NCBI GenBank assembly: GCA_022495005.1
Contig: JAGYXB010000437.1
Coordinates: forward strand, 434,001 to 498,000
Length of the DNA stretch: 64,000 nt
Origin: Rhyacophila brunnea
Taxonomy: Eukaryota; Arthropoda; Insecta; Trichoptera; Rhyacophilidae
Reading direction: 5' to 3'
Below the pieces are notes generated by a model. It made no database searches. It was given only the letters and a program-made list of their open reading frames with translations, and had not been told where the DNA came from. A program made the translations under genes and the position numbers. The first letter of the stretch is position 1; each line of letters starts with the position of its first letter. Shown here piece after piece: positions 23,707 through 34,590 of this stretch.

Positions 23707-26700
23707 AGTAGTTGATACCTACATAGGAAGTAAATGGATATATTATATTTTCAAGATTTTTTCGTAATATACCTAGGTATGTGTTTTTGAAGTGTTATTA
23801 AAGATAATATGTGGTTTTATCAAATTTTTTATGTTTTTGTGATTGTTTCATTGCTATTTGTTCAGTATAAAATTGTCATTGGGCCTGATGGCATATAGGT
23901 TAAAAAATAGATTCAATATCTACGTACATTGTATTTACTTATTTAAAAATAAAACAAAAATTTTAATAAAACCGTTCCTGTGTGCATAAGTACATTATCC
24001 ATAATATATGTAGGTACAATGTTTTTAGTGCCTTGCATTTTAAAACATGAACAAGGTAGGTATATACTGCCCCCATAATTAAAAAGGCAGCTATTTGCCA
24101 AAGTAGATAAGATAAGTAAAGGTAATGAGACATACACGTTTTTTCAACTTTTCTTAAGAAAATTTTCAATACTCTGTCTGGATGGATCTTTTGATTTATG
24201 GTATTTAAGCAAAAACTAATGTATTTTCAATCCATGCCGTAGTTTTGCTTATGAATTTCTTTATACTGTCTTCTTGTTTAAAATAACTACTGTTTACGCA
24301 AAAAAAGAAAAACAATATGTTGATTTTTATACTGAAATAATAATTTTTATATTGTTTTTGACTTTGTGTCAAAAAGCTGCCTTTTTCCTTAATGGTGCAG
24401 TATACATTTTTGTATATTATTCGTATTCAAATCTAGAACATAAATTTGAATTATGTAGCTCATGGAAAGATCAACAAATAATTTGTGACTATTATGAAAG
24501 TTTCAATTAACGATTATGTTGCCATAACGCATGCAGTGTTTTTTCCCTTTTATAAGGCAGGTGGTCTCTCCTCGTTAACTCGGTGTCTTGCAATTTTGAC
24601 ATTTGGATCGTGAAAGTGCACATTTTTTACCTTTGCACGTTTACAATCCATCAGGCGGGCAAGCTGCGATATTATTATTATTTTTTGGCGGCGCCAAAAC
24701 GCGTCAAAAGAGACCGACGTCAGCTGCGAATTGAAGTTATAAATGATCGAGGATCAACGCCGGAGATAAAAACGCAGTCGTGATAAGTTTCAGCGCCGCA
24801 GAACAGATAAATAAACTTGGCGTCTCACGCAAGAGTGGGCCAGCCGAAAGGATGTGACAGGATTTCCGATGACACTATCTAACGAGCGCTTAATGGAAAT
24901 TATGATGAGCTTAAAAGCTTATTCGCTATAGAAAATCTGCAATAATAATTCAGCAACACGCGTCAGCTTTTGGCTTTTAAATCATTCCAGATTTTTACAA
25001 ATGGTTTTGCGTTGACGTTTATAACAGCAAAGCGGTAGGTAAAATATTATTATCTTGAGATAAAAATTAAACCTTTAAGTAAGTATTGAGGGCTAAATGC
25101 ATAGTTATACTTAAATGTCTAAGTCAAGTGGCTTTGAGCAACACATAATCATATAAAACCGAAATCAGTGACTTAGTGGAGGTGAGAAAAAACTTATTAG
25201 AACGTCTTAGATAACGCTAACTTACTATCGACATGTCTGCATATGGTCATTTTTATATATCTATGAAGAATGTTGGCGGCAATCATAATATTATTAAATA
25301 AACAACTTTGTTTTCTCTCTAACATCCGCTACCATGATAATATGCAGGCGTACCTATACCGTGGCGTAATGTATGTTAGGTTTCCTTCAAATTTGTGCCG
25401 AATTGTGAAACCCACCTAAGATCTACTAAAAGTTAAAAATCTCTAGCATTTTAACTTTTGATCAGCTGAGGATCTATAAACGCACCTAAATAAATAATAA
25501 ATGATTGAGTAATTGATTTTTCTTCATATCAATCTTTCAGTTAGGTACCCTCTGTTTATTTGGCATAATCATTTAAAAATGTGTAGTTATATGAATAGTT
25601 TTTTTTTTAAAGTGTAACAAGGAGTCACAAATAACAAAAACGTGAATACAGTTTAGAAAACATTTTAAACAAATGACCAACTGGGTAGTAAGGGGGCGTA
25701 AGTGTTAACCTAAAGTTATTTATGACAAATTAAAAAAAAATCAATAATACGATCAAAGTGCATAATATTATTAGATATTATGTAAGTAGGTAGATACTCT
25801 ACGTAGACATTTTTGGAAAGAAATTTTGATTTTTGAAAAAGATTGTCTCAACAGAATAGAATGCCTCAATTTCACTTAGACCTTTTTTCATTTCGCCCCT
25901 CAATTTGATGCAAACAAATATATACTTATGCGAGTAATTATTTAAAAAAAAATTCTAGCTCTATGTAATATTATAATGGTTTTCTATTAAGTATATATAT
26001 ATTTTTGTCCGCAAAAGAACTTTCTAGTCTATCTCAAAATGTGGTAGGTAGATAAGAATTTAAAACCGCACTAAATGCCCTTACATTCCTCGTTAACTCA
26101 TTTCCTATTAGAATCGGCCGTTAAACCCCACACACAATTTATCTAGTTTTTTATGAAAACATTGGTTTGCATTTTCGCATAAATTATGAGCAGGAGCATA
26201 TTTTTGGCTTTTTGCCAAATCTTTCAAAATTATAGATTTGTATGGATAATAGGAATCATAATCTTCACTTTTAAACTCTGCAAAATAAATATTGTTGATT
26301 TCTATCGTTCGAAAAAGAATAGGATGCAGATAACCCTTGCTAATAAACAGTAGTTTATTTATTATTATTATAATTGTCTCGAAGAGAAAATTAATATCGA
26401 TAAAGTCAGAAGTAAAAAGAACATGGGCTGAATATATGTAGATATATCATTAATCGCGGATACAACCATGTTTTAGAACACTCGCGGTTTGCATAAAGTT
26501 GCTGGATGAATAGCAAGACTCCACAAAATGCAGTTGCACAGCGGTAATTAGCAAACTCGTCGAATCTTCGACGGAAGTAAGTGCCAGCGCATGATTAGGT
26601 GCCGATAAGAGTAGAATGAGCTCATGGAGGCCTTCACCTAGAAGCGGATTGACCCCGACTGATGATATTATTTTTGTATTATTCAGATTTTTTTCCCAGT

Positions 26701-27410
26701 TTGAATAATAGTAGATGACGTCTAGAAATATAAACTTCAGTACACGATAACAATATTGCGACTTCTGCCTACTCAAAGTCAATCATAGCCATAAAATACT
26801 TTTATATGATTTATCGACGTAAATAAAAACATATTCTCCTAATCGATATAATTGCTTTCAGTTGATTTATGTTCGTTAACTAACATGTTAATCAATAATA
26901 CTGTTGCTACCTACTTTTGAACTGTCCATTAATAATTAATGTTGAATGATCCAGTTTAAATGAATATTTAAAAAAATAAATAAAAAAACACGTTTATTGA
27001 CTAGTGCGGTTTCATTTTATTAGTCTAATTAGTGAGTATTTAATTAATTTTCGATAAAAATCAATTGGAAATTAATTCCTTGTAATGTTATTATTTTAAT
27101 CTTGAGTTGGACCAATTTATTGTGTCGTATACTTCTCAGATAGGTTTCATTGTATTTCTACCCACAACCAAGCGTAAAAATGGCTAATAATTGGAATGCC
27201 TCAAATCCTTATTAATTATAACTATTAGACTACGTATTATAATTATATTATAATGTTCGGCTAATGCGCCACATATATGGAATTATGTGACATTTAAATA
27301 AATTGCCATATGCATGGCAAGTTAATAGTCGCACAGTGGGTAGGTACGGAATTACCAAGATTACCAGTATCAATAAAGTATATTATAATGTACTTTATTG
27401 ATATATATAT
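23707..27410. other. Gene-free stretch
   Basis: No recognisable gene. A GC-richer patch lies at about 24660-24860 (several CGCGTC/GGCGCC words) and another at 26450-26660, where a 110-codon - strand frame (26782-26450) is open but matches no family known to me. The rest is AT-rich and anonymous. Confidence 0.35.
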
Positions 27411-28225
27411 GTTACACCGAATGTGCGAAATTGACTATTACATGAAATGGCCAAAATTTTGGCTAATTCATGTAACAGTCAAGCCTGTTGCCTTATTCAT
27501 GAATTAGGTAAATTTTCTGCTGGGTACATGCATTTGCCAGGGTATAGAATTCTTGAACTGTCAACATGACAGAAGAAAAAATAAATTTAATACGGATGGT
27601 TTTATTAGTTATAATTGGATATAATATAATATTATTATTATTAGGTTAGGTTAGGTTAGGTTAGGTTTGGTTTTGTAATTCTGAATTAAAGTATTCAACT
27701 GAATGTCCATTTTGAGGTTAGCTATCAAGTGTCAACAAACTATCACAAACATTCAATCGACAAAGCACGAATCAAATCAAGAAAATACTTTTCAATAAAA
27801 TTCTTCCGTTATCATATTATAGTTCTAGATTTCTTTGCGCATAGTAAATAGATATGAAAGTCATTGCAATTACATATTGATTGGTATATTTTTATATTAT
27901 AATCAATGACATTTGTTTAGTTTGATTAGTTGCAAAAAATACCACCGGAGCGCGATCATCTATTTTGACCATAGATAATATATGTACATTTTGACCAATG
28001 CACGAGCATTTTGATACATTTAGTTTAATTGCAAAAAATACCACCGTAGCGCTACTATCTAATTTGTCCAAGACATGAACTAGACAGAAAAATTACTGCC
28101 GAATTCACGCACTCTCCAGATATTTTGTCTAATTCATGAATAAGGTAACGGGCTTACATTTTTCATGATTTAGGCAAAATTTTGCCCATTTCATGTAATA
28201 TTCAATTTCGCACAATCGGCGTAAC
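27411..28225. mobile_element. DNA element with ~120-base terminal inverted repeats
   Basis: The left arm (27411-27530) starts GTTACACCGAATGTGCGAAA and the right arm, reverse-complemented, starts GTTACGCCGATTGTGCGAAA. They stay alignable for ~120 bases through TATTACATGAAATGG, CAAAATTTTG and CTTATTCATGAATTAG. The AT-rich flanks (ATATATAT/ATATATAC) hide the exact duplication. The interior holds a (TTAGG)5 run and a direct repeat of GCAAAAAATACCACCG (27932 and 28031, about 99 bases apart). No transposase. Long TIRs suggest a Mutator-like or foldback element, but this is not proven. Confidence 0.8.
27641..27665. repeat. (TTAGG)5 telomere-type array
   Basis: Five perfect TTAGG units, followed by a decayed TTTGG. 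TTAGG is the telomeric repeat of most arthropods. Here it lies inside a transposable element, not at a chromosome end, so it is an interstitial or chance microsatellite. Confidence 0.85.
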
Positions 28226-29196
28226 ATATATACCAATATGATTTATATACCAAGTATAAAATGTCAAAAAAATCAAATGAAAAATAACCTAAAATTTTTC
28301 AAAAATAATAAATATTTTGTAAAACATATTTTACACGTCACCACGTTCGATTCTAAGAACAGAATTTTGTTTTTACAATAAATGGATTTCGGCAACTTCT
28401 ATCATCATATTCTGTATTCTGTATTCAAACATACATTGTAAAATAAGATGTGAATTCGTCAGACCCGGGAGTCGACCCACGACATACTGGTGTGTTCGGC
28501 CATCATGTCAAACATATTATTAGATATAAATTACGAACTGCGAATCCTATATTTGAATAAATTCTCCATCCCGGGAATTCTCCATATGGCAAAAGTTTTG
28601 TAGTTATTTTTAGGTAGGTACCTACCTATTGAAAATTCTGAAAAAGAAATTCTTAAGTATCCTTAATTCAAGTTTTTTTTCGGATAGTAGTAGATGAAAC
28701 GTATTTTATATAAAAAGTAAACAACATTGTTTACTACGTCGAGCTTTTTATGGAAATTAATCTCGCAATCTATCTATGGAATGGGGTTTGATTGATAATG
28801 AGATTGTAAAACGATTAGGTACTCGTTATGAAGTCTACGGTTGACTGTATTGATATTCCCTGGTAGGCATTTCTCAGTAGAAATAATTTATTTATTAATA
28901 ATTATTTTATCTGTTATTTCTTCTGGTGCGATGATTGTTTCGGTTGCTATGGTACTAATTATTGTCATTAGTAGATCCTAGTGTCTTGTTTTGTGCTAAA
29001 GCTATCGTATATAATGTACTATAGTCTTTGCTACTCGAAAATCAACTCTGCCATAACCTTCTCAAACATTTGGATTCAATCTTCAAACCCGATTAAGTCA
29101 ATATGCACCATAATAAATCGAACTGTGCGATATCGGTTGCTTTCTGCAAACCGGCTAACTCCATTTGGGCAAAATTGTTCAGGAAGGAGAAAAAGC
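28226..29196. other. Gene-free stretch
   Basis: AT-rich. Apart from the SINE head fragment at 28455-28510 nothing is recognised. A + strand frame ending near 29241 runs into MITE copy B and is therefore not a gene. Confidence 0.35.
28455..28510 (-). mobile_element. Degenerate SINE head fragment
   Basis: On the - strand, GATGGCCGAACACACCAG is followed by GTCGTGGGTCGACTCCCGGG, an eroded A box and B box arrangement like the SINE heads at 17809 and 41636. No body or tail is recognisable. Confidence 0.4.
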
Positions 29197-29569
29197 TTAA
29201 GAGCGTACTTCAGTGAAACGGCAAAAAATTTTCAACAGTAGGAGCGACGAAATGTCTCACTAGTCGCCAATTGGAGACCGACAGTGGAGGTGTCCGCACG
29301 TCGATTTGTTTTGTCATGGCGTCGGATGAAAATATTCTTAAATCGTGTAAAGATGACTAAAAAAACTTTACGTATGTATTTAAAAAAGAAAACATGTCAA
29401 TGAATATACTATTATTATTAGTAATATAACAATAAATATAACATTAAATGGACGCATGTTGGATTTTTATGACAAATTATATTTCGTTCGGCACGCGTCA
29501 TTTGCACAATCCGCACATCACCTAGCCACGATGTTTTTAGACCATGCCTCAACTGAAGTATAGCCTTAA
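29197..29569. mobile_element. TTAA-flanked MITE, copy B
   Basis: 373 bases including TTAA at both ends (29197-29200, 29566-29569). It has the same internal words as copy A in the same orientation: CAGTGAAACGGC, GTGTAAAGATGACTAAAAAA, ACATGTCAATGAATA and ATGGACGCATGTTGG. Its terminal sequence is more diverged (GAGCGTACTTCAGTGAAACG), so it is probably older than copies A and C. Confidence 0.87.
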
Positions 29570-30720
29570 TAATTTAACTATGGAGTGGAATTTTTACAAA
29601 TAAGCTGCATTATTAATTTTATTAATACACTATTTTAGCTTCCATTTTATATATAAAAACAATTTATATAAAGAGCGGAGTTGTTCCATTTATGATATTG
29701 GAAATTTGGCACCTGCAGTTGGCTGTTTTGTGTGATGAACGATAACGCATTTATGTAAAGGTTGAGGAATTTGAAGTGTGAGCATAGAAAACATACTTTA
29801 TAACAAAATACCACCAAAATCTCATTTTTGGTCAAAAGTTTAGTCATTTGGTTTGCAGATTAGGCAGTCAATATGTTAGAACTAGAGTGAAGATTTATGT
29901 CATCATTTCAGTTGGATTAACTTGATAGTGAGATAGTATACCCGTAATATTATTAATTTTTGAGTTGTTGTGTTGGAATGTTTGTGTTTGAAATAGAAAA
30001 GACTTGGTGCACGGCAAGGTCGTCGCTTATTAGCCGCACGCGAGTAAGGTCACTCTCAACGCCTGCCTGTTACGTAACAATAAATATTATGAAGACTCTG
30101 CACATTAGGTAGGATACCCATCCGTCAGTATTTCGATGAGTTAATGCACATATTATATTGTATGCCAAGTTTTTACCGAAATTTGAGTTATTATATCAGC
30201 CTTTTGGTATATGCCGATAACATCGTTATCATTGAAATTCCAGTATTGGTGTTGGAAGATACAATCATATCTAGCAATGGAAGTCTTGGCCAAACGAATG
30301 AGCCTACAGAATATACTATGTATATTACAGCTAAATCTGTGGATTGGTGGTCTTCGGAGCGATAAAAAAACACGATGATGGTTTGAAGAAAACGGCGAGG
30401 TTTATTGTTGAATACAATTACGGTTGTACATTTTGATCAAGACTCACGAGTATAATATGAATATTTGAAAAATATCTATTAGGGAATTGATCTACGAGAG
30501 TTGTCAAAGAATTAAAGACCTTTATTCGTTTTTGGACAAACCTCGTACTAACAAATCTAAGCACATGAACACCACACGACACCTCCAAAAATCCCTGTCG
30601 CTCGCAAGTTTCCTTACGTCATTCCAGGTCTCGCCAGCATCTTGTAGCTTGTAGCCCGCATCAATTTGTGATGAATACGCAGTCTTTTAAGATTTTCGTA
30701 AAATGTAATATTTGTACGAC
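29570..30720. other. Gene-free stretch
   Basis: Contains only short chance frames on both strands, for example two overlapping antisense frames at 30144-30373. No repeat shared with the rest of the window was recognised. Confidence 0.35.
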
Positions 30721-30724
30721 GTAT

Positions 30725-32383
30725 CGTCGCTATAGGATTTGTTTCCCGAATATCCATTTTTGTCGAAATCGACATTTTAATGCAGTTCAATTTCTTTTAT
30801 CGAACTCTACCGAAATCATTTATAAAAAAAATATTTTTTTATCTAGGAACAGAGATATTTTTTTAAAAAACCCGAATACGCCATGTTAAGTTACAATTAC
30901 TCCGTGGTGTTTGTTCTCCCGAATGTCCAACTATTCGTACCTGAATAGCCAAGTTAATTTCGGTCGAAATATATCTCTGGCTGAGTGTTTATTTCCCGAA
31001 TGTGACTTTAGCCAATCAAACCGCGCTCACGCCGTGCATCTCGCTCCCACATTCACGCTGTCTAGCTCTAAAACAATCACGCCCACTTTCATATTTTTCC
31101 GCCGTCTGGAGACTTCTTTCAAATTTCGTCTTATTGATATTGTTTTTAACGTTACTATTGTTTAATAGTGAATTCATCAAATTTGAAGAGATCATTCATA
31201 GCTGATACATCACCAGTTCGCCCTGAACTTACAGTAGAGTTGTGGAAGTGAGTATTTTAACCTAAATAACCGCATTTTGTTTTGATAAATGACACAAAAT
31301 CCCAACGGTTATATGAATTCTACAGTATGACCCGGCAACTACTATGACGTAAAAAATAATTATTATTTCAAATTATTATTAATCAAACATTGTTTGTCTT
31401 TATTTTGCTTTTAATCTAGGTATTTCTATGAAAATAAAGGCGATGCTATTATTTATTTTTGAATGCGCTGACTTAATTTAATTTAATATGTATGTTAATA
31501 ACTATTTATTTGGTGGATATTATATACTTATATAATTTATACATGCTATTATTTTGTGTTGTTATTCCTTACAATAGTAAATATATAATATTTATTTGGT
31601 GGTTTGTAATAAGTTTAATTGTCAATTATAGAAATATATAGATATAATAATATACAGATATATAAAAATAGATTTTTTTTTTTTTGGAAAAAGTAATAAT
31701 ATAAAATTGTTAGCAAGTACGAGTAAGTACCATCATAAAATATTGGAGAAATGACCGTGACGTCGGTTAGTAATTGAAGTAGTAGACAGATAAAAATTAT
31801 GTAAGTATGTTCAATTATTAGAATGGTACATTCTTAAATCTTGTGAATTATTCGTTCAATAAAAAAATAGTTAATTACTTAAAAACTATTTTATCACTTA
31901 ATCCGAAAAAAACCGAAAAAGCGATTGCCGCATATTATTATTACATACGAACTTGGGTAATTACGATCATTAAGTATTTAAATAGTAGAGGTAATTATTA
32001 ACAATTATCGTGTAAATAAATATAACATTTGAGGCGCGTACTTTTTGACCACTCAGTAATCTGTGGGCCGTGCAGCAATACGCTACAGTCTTAAATCCCG
32101 AACGTCCATGTTTTGTCCCGAATATCCATTATTCTGAGAGAGCGCTAAAATTTCCCGAATATCCACAGTGAGTACTTGTAAATAAAACCATTTTCTGTGC
32201 ATTTAATGATTTATACCAGTATATTATTCTTTGAATCTCTTCTTAGATAATGTTGCAATCATACAGTATAGAAAGAATGATTGATATATCTACTGATATT
32301 AAAATATACGACAGTGAAATTTGTTTTTCGTCTCCTGTAAAATTGACATTTGGTCTATTCGGGAAACAAATCCTATAGCGACG
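30725..32383. mobile_element. 1.66 kb DNA element, 28-bp perfect TIRs, 4-bp TSD GTAT
   Basis: The left end (30725-30752) and right end (32356-32383) are perfect 28-base inverted repeats starting CGTCGCTATAGGATTTG and ending CCCGAATA. Both sides are flanked by GTAT (30721-30724 and 32384-32387). The word TCCCGAATRTCCA from the TIR is repeated inside in both halves (near 30748, 30918, 30988, 32097, 32116 and 32151), like clustered sub-terminal binding sites. A region at 31020-31260 is GC-richer, with a CTGTCTAGCTC...TGGAAGTGAGTATTT stretch that looks like an exon end plus donor, but no transposase is readable. Superfamily unassigned. Confidence 0.85.
31805..31874 (+). repeat. ~70-base repeat shared with 57909-57980
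   Basis: Matches the inverted segment near 57909-57980 almost base for base (TTAGAATGGTACATTCTTAA in common). It lies inside the 30725-32383 element, so it may be part of that element's interior or of a smaller repeat nested in it. Confidence 0.7.
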
Positions 32384-32454
32384 GTATGTTAACTGTTTCG
32401 AGGCCCCTTTTAAATATTTTGACGAATGGATTACGTCATTCATTTATTTATTTA

Positions 32455-32800
32455 AGAAAACAAAACATTGTTGATATAACAAATCAAAATTCAGGACGTT
32501 CACAAATATAACAATTATTACCTCACAAGAGAAAAGAAAAAAAATCCTAAACATACTTGGGTACAGTCAAATAAAATTTCAAAAACAAAATATAGAGCAC
32601 ATCAAAATCTCTTTGGGGAACGCATTGACCAGTCTTGCACCTTGCACCCCTCGCTAATGGTGCCTGATAGACTTGACACGAGGAAACAGTTCTGACCCAG
32701 AACAGGTCATATGTAGGTAATTGACAGGCGCATTTAAATTTATTTTTTTTAAAACGCCAGGATTGGAAACCATCCTTCGTGATAGCAGGCAAAAATGTCT
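32455..32800 (-). mobile_element. Probable LINE 3' end with (TTTA)n-like tail
   Basis: On the - strand the segment ends in TTAAATAAATAAATGAATG (near 32435-32455), a simple-repeat tail. It is preceded by a TGAACGTCC word resembling the TGAACGTC in the LINE UTRs at about 4710 and 23068. A short - strand frame ends RDFDVLYILFLKFYL, like the C-terminus of jockey-type ORF2. Assignment is tentative. Confidence 0.4.
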
Positions 32801-33728
32801 CAAGAGAAGAAGTGAACTACGAGATTCAAGAGAGTGAAAAGTGAGAATGAATAATATTGTAGAAAGGCAGTCGGAAGTAATCGTTTGACAAATAATTATT
32901 GAAAGGAAAATAATGTGTCATTTATATGCGTCAAAGAAAATCGCTACTACTACTACTGCTTTCGTAATGGTGTATCCCGTCACTATTTTTATCTTAATGG
33001 TCACTGTATCTTTCATTAGATGTCTCGCATCTGGCAAGTACCTTTTATTACGTTTAATATGTCATAAACTACACAATTGATTGTTCAGAAAAATAAATAA
33101 AAAGTGTCATCCTTGAGCAGTTCACTGCGTTTGACCTATTCATCTTATAATTATTATTCATATTATTACACGTTAATATACGGAATGGTGAAAGTTCTAT
33201 AAATATTACGATTGAAGGAAAATGTGCAATATACTGTTAAATCCGTAGTGATACCGATATACATGAGTGACATGACATACGTGATATATACATGACGTGT
33301 TGAAAAGCGAGCATGTCGGCAGGAATATACATGTGCTGCTGACAAAAATAGAGTGGAACATAAATAAATTGATTAAGATTATTTTTAATATTATTTATAA
33401 TTTGTATGTATTTTAATTAGGTATGTTTCGCAATTTTGTGTGTTTAATAAAAATGTTACTATGGTTGATTTTAATAAGTCTATAATAAGCATCATGGAAT
33501 CTTATTGATACTTTTTTTTAGATATCAGAAATATGTAGGATATAAATATATAATACAACGCAAAATTTTTCACTGTACGTATTTTTCTGTTTATTCGCTT
33601 AAAGGACAGATGTTTCCAGGGGGTGTTGAGCATGGCCCCCGCATCCTGAAGTGCCCCCCCCCACCTATCATTAAGAGTAAAGACAGTGTGACGCTCTATA
33701 GTAGCGTTTTCCAAATGGTGCTGGCAGT
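32801..33728. other. Gene-free stretch
   Basis: No gene. The last ~110 bases (33618-33728) contain a C/G-rich CAGGGGGTGTTGAGCATGGC block whose inverted partner lies at about 34825-34860, outside the foldback element that follows. Confidence 0.4.
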
Positions 33729-34590
33729 AACATTAAGGGGGAGACGCATGCCAGCAGAGAACCTAGCGGAAATATACGAAGCTTGCAATTTGAGATTTTT
33801 TTTTGATAATTTACAATTTCAACTGTATTATTTAATAAATATGTATCCGGAAACATTAAAAAGATTTTTTATTTTTTTTTAAACTTAAAGATAAACTTAC
33901 AATTGTAAAAAAATGTAATAAAATGTGAATTCGTTGCAGGGTCAAATCTTATTATTGCATTATATTTTATGGTCATAATTATAATTAAAATTTAGTTTAT
34001 TAAGTTTTAGATTTTATGTGGTGTAAATTTTTGACTAATTCATCGTTTTAATATTTTTTATATATATTTTAAAAAACATCGATTTTTATAAAAATATAAA
34101 TGTGTATAACTTGAAATCCTTTTTATTTATATTAACTCGAGCTTCAATATTGTGACCATGCCTAAAATAAAATTTGATATAAATAAAAATGATTTCAAGT
34201 TATACACATTTTTTATATATTTTTTAAAATCGATGTTTTTTAAAATATATATACAAAATATTAAAACGATGAATTAGTCAAAAATCTACACCACATAAAA
34301 TCTAAAACTTAAACTAAATTTTAATAATAAATATGGCTATAAAATATAATGTAATAATAAGATTTGACCCTGCAACGAATTCACATTTTATTACATTTTT
34401 TTACAATTGCCAGTTTATCTTTAAATTTAAAAAAAAATAAAAAATCTTTTTAGTGTTTTCAGATATATATTTATTAATTACTACAGTTGAAATTGTAAAT
34501 TATCAAAAAAAATCTCAAATTGCAAGCTTCGTATTTTTCCGTTAGGTGCCTCTTTTCGCCTCTGATAGTATAAGCATCCCCCTTAATGTG
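33729..34590. repeat. Foldback element, ~400-base inverted arms
   Basis: The left arm (33729-34132) and right arm (34179-34590) are inverted copies of each other: ACATTAAGGGG at the outer ends, then ATACGAAGCTTGCAATTTGA, AATGTGAATTCGTTGCAGG, AATTCATCGTTTTAATATT and TGTGTATAACTTGAAAT near the centre, with a ~46-base spacer. No ORF of note. A single-arm copy is at 61268-61480, so the arm is a mobile repeat. The outer TA...TA context would fit a TA target, but this is not certain. Confidence 0.9.

Noticed and set aside
27641..27665. Chromosome end or telomere junction
   Set aside because: Only five TTAGG units, lying inside a transposable element with ordinary sequence on both sides.
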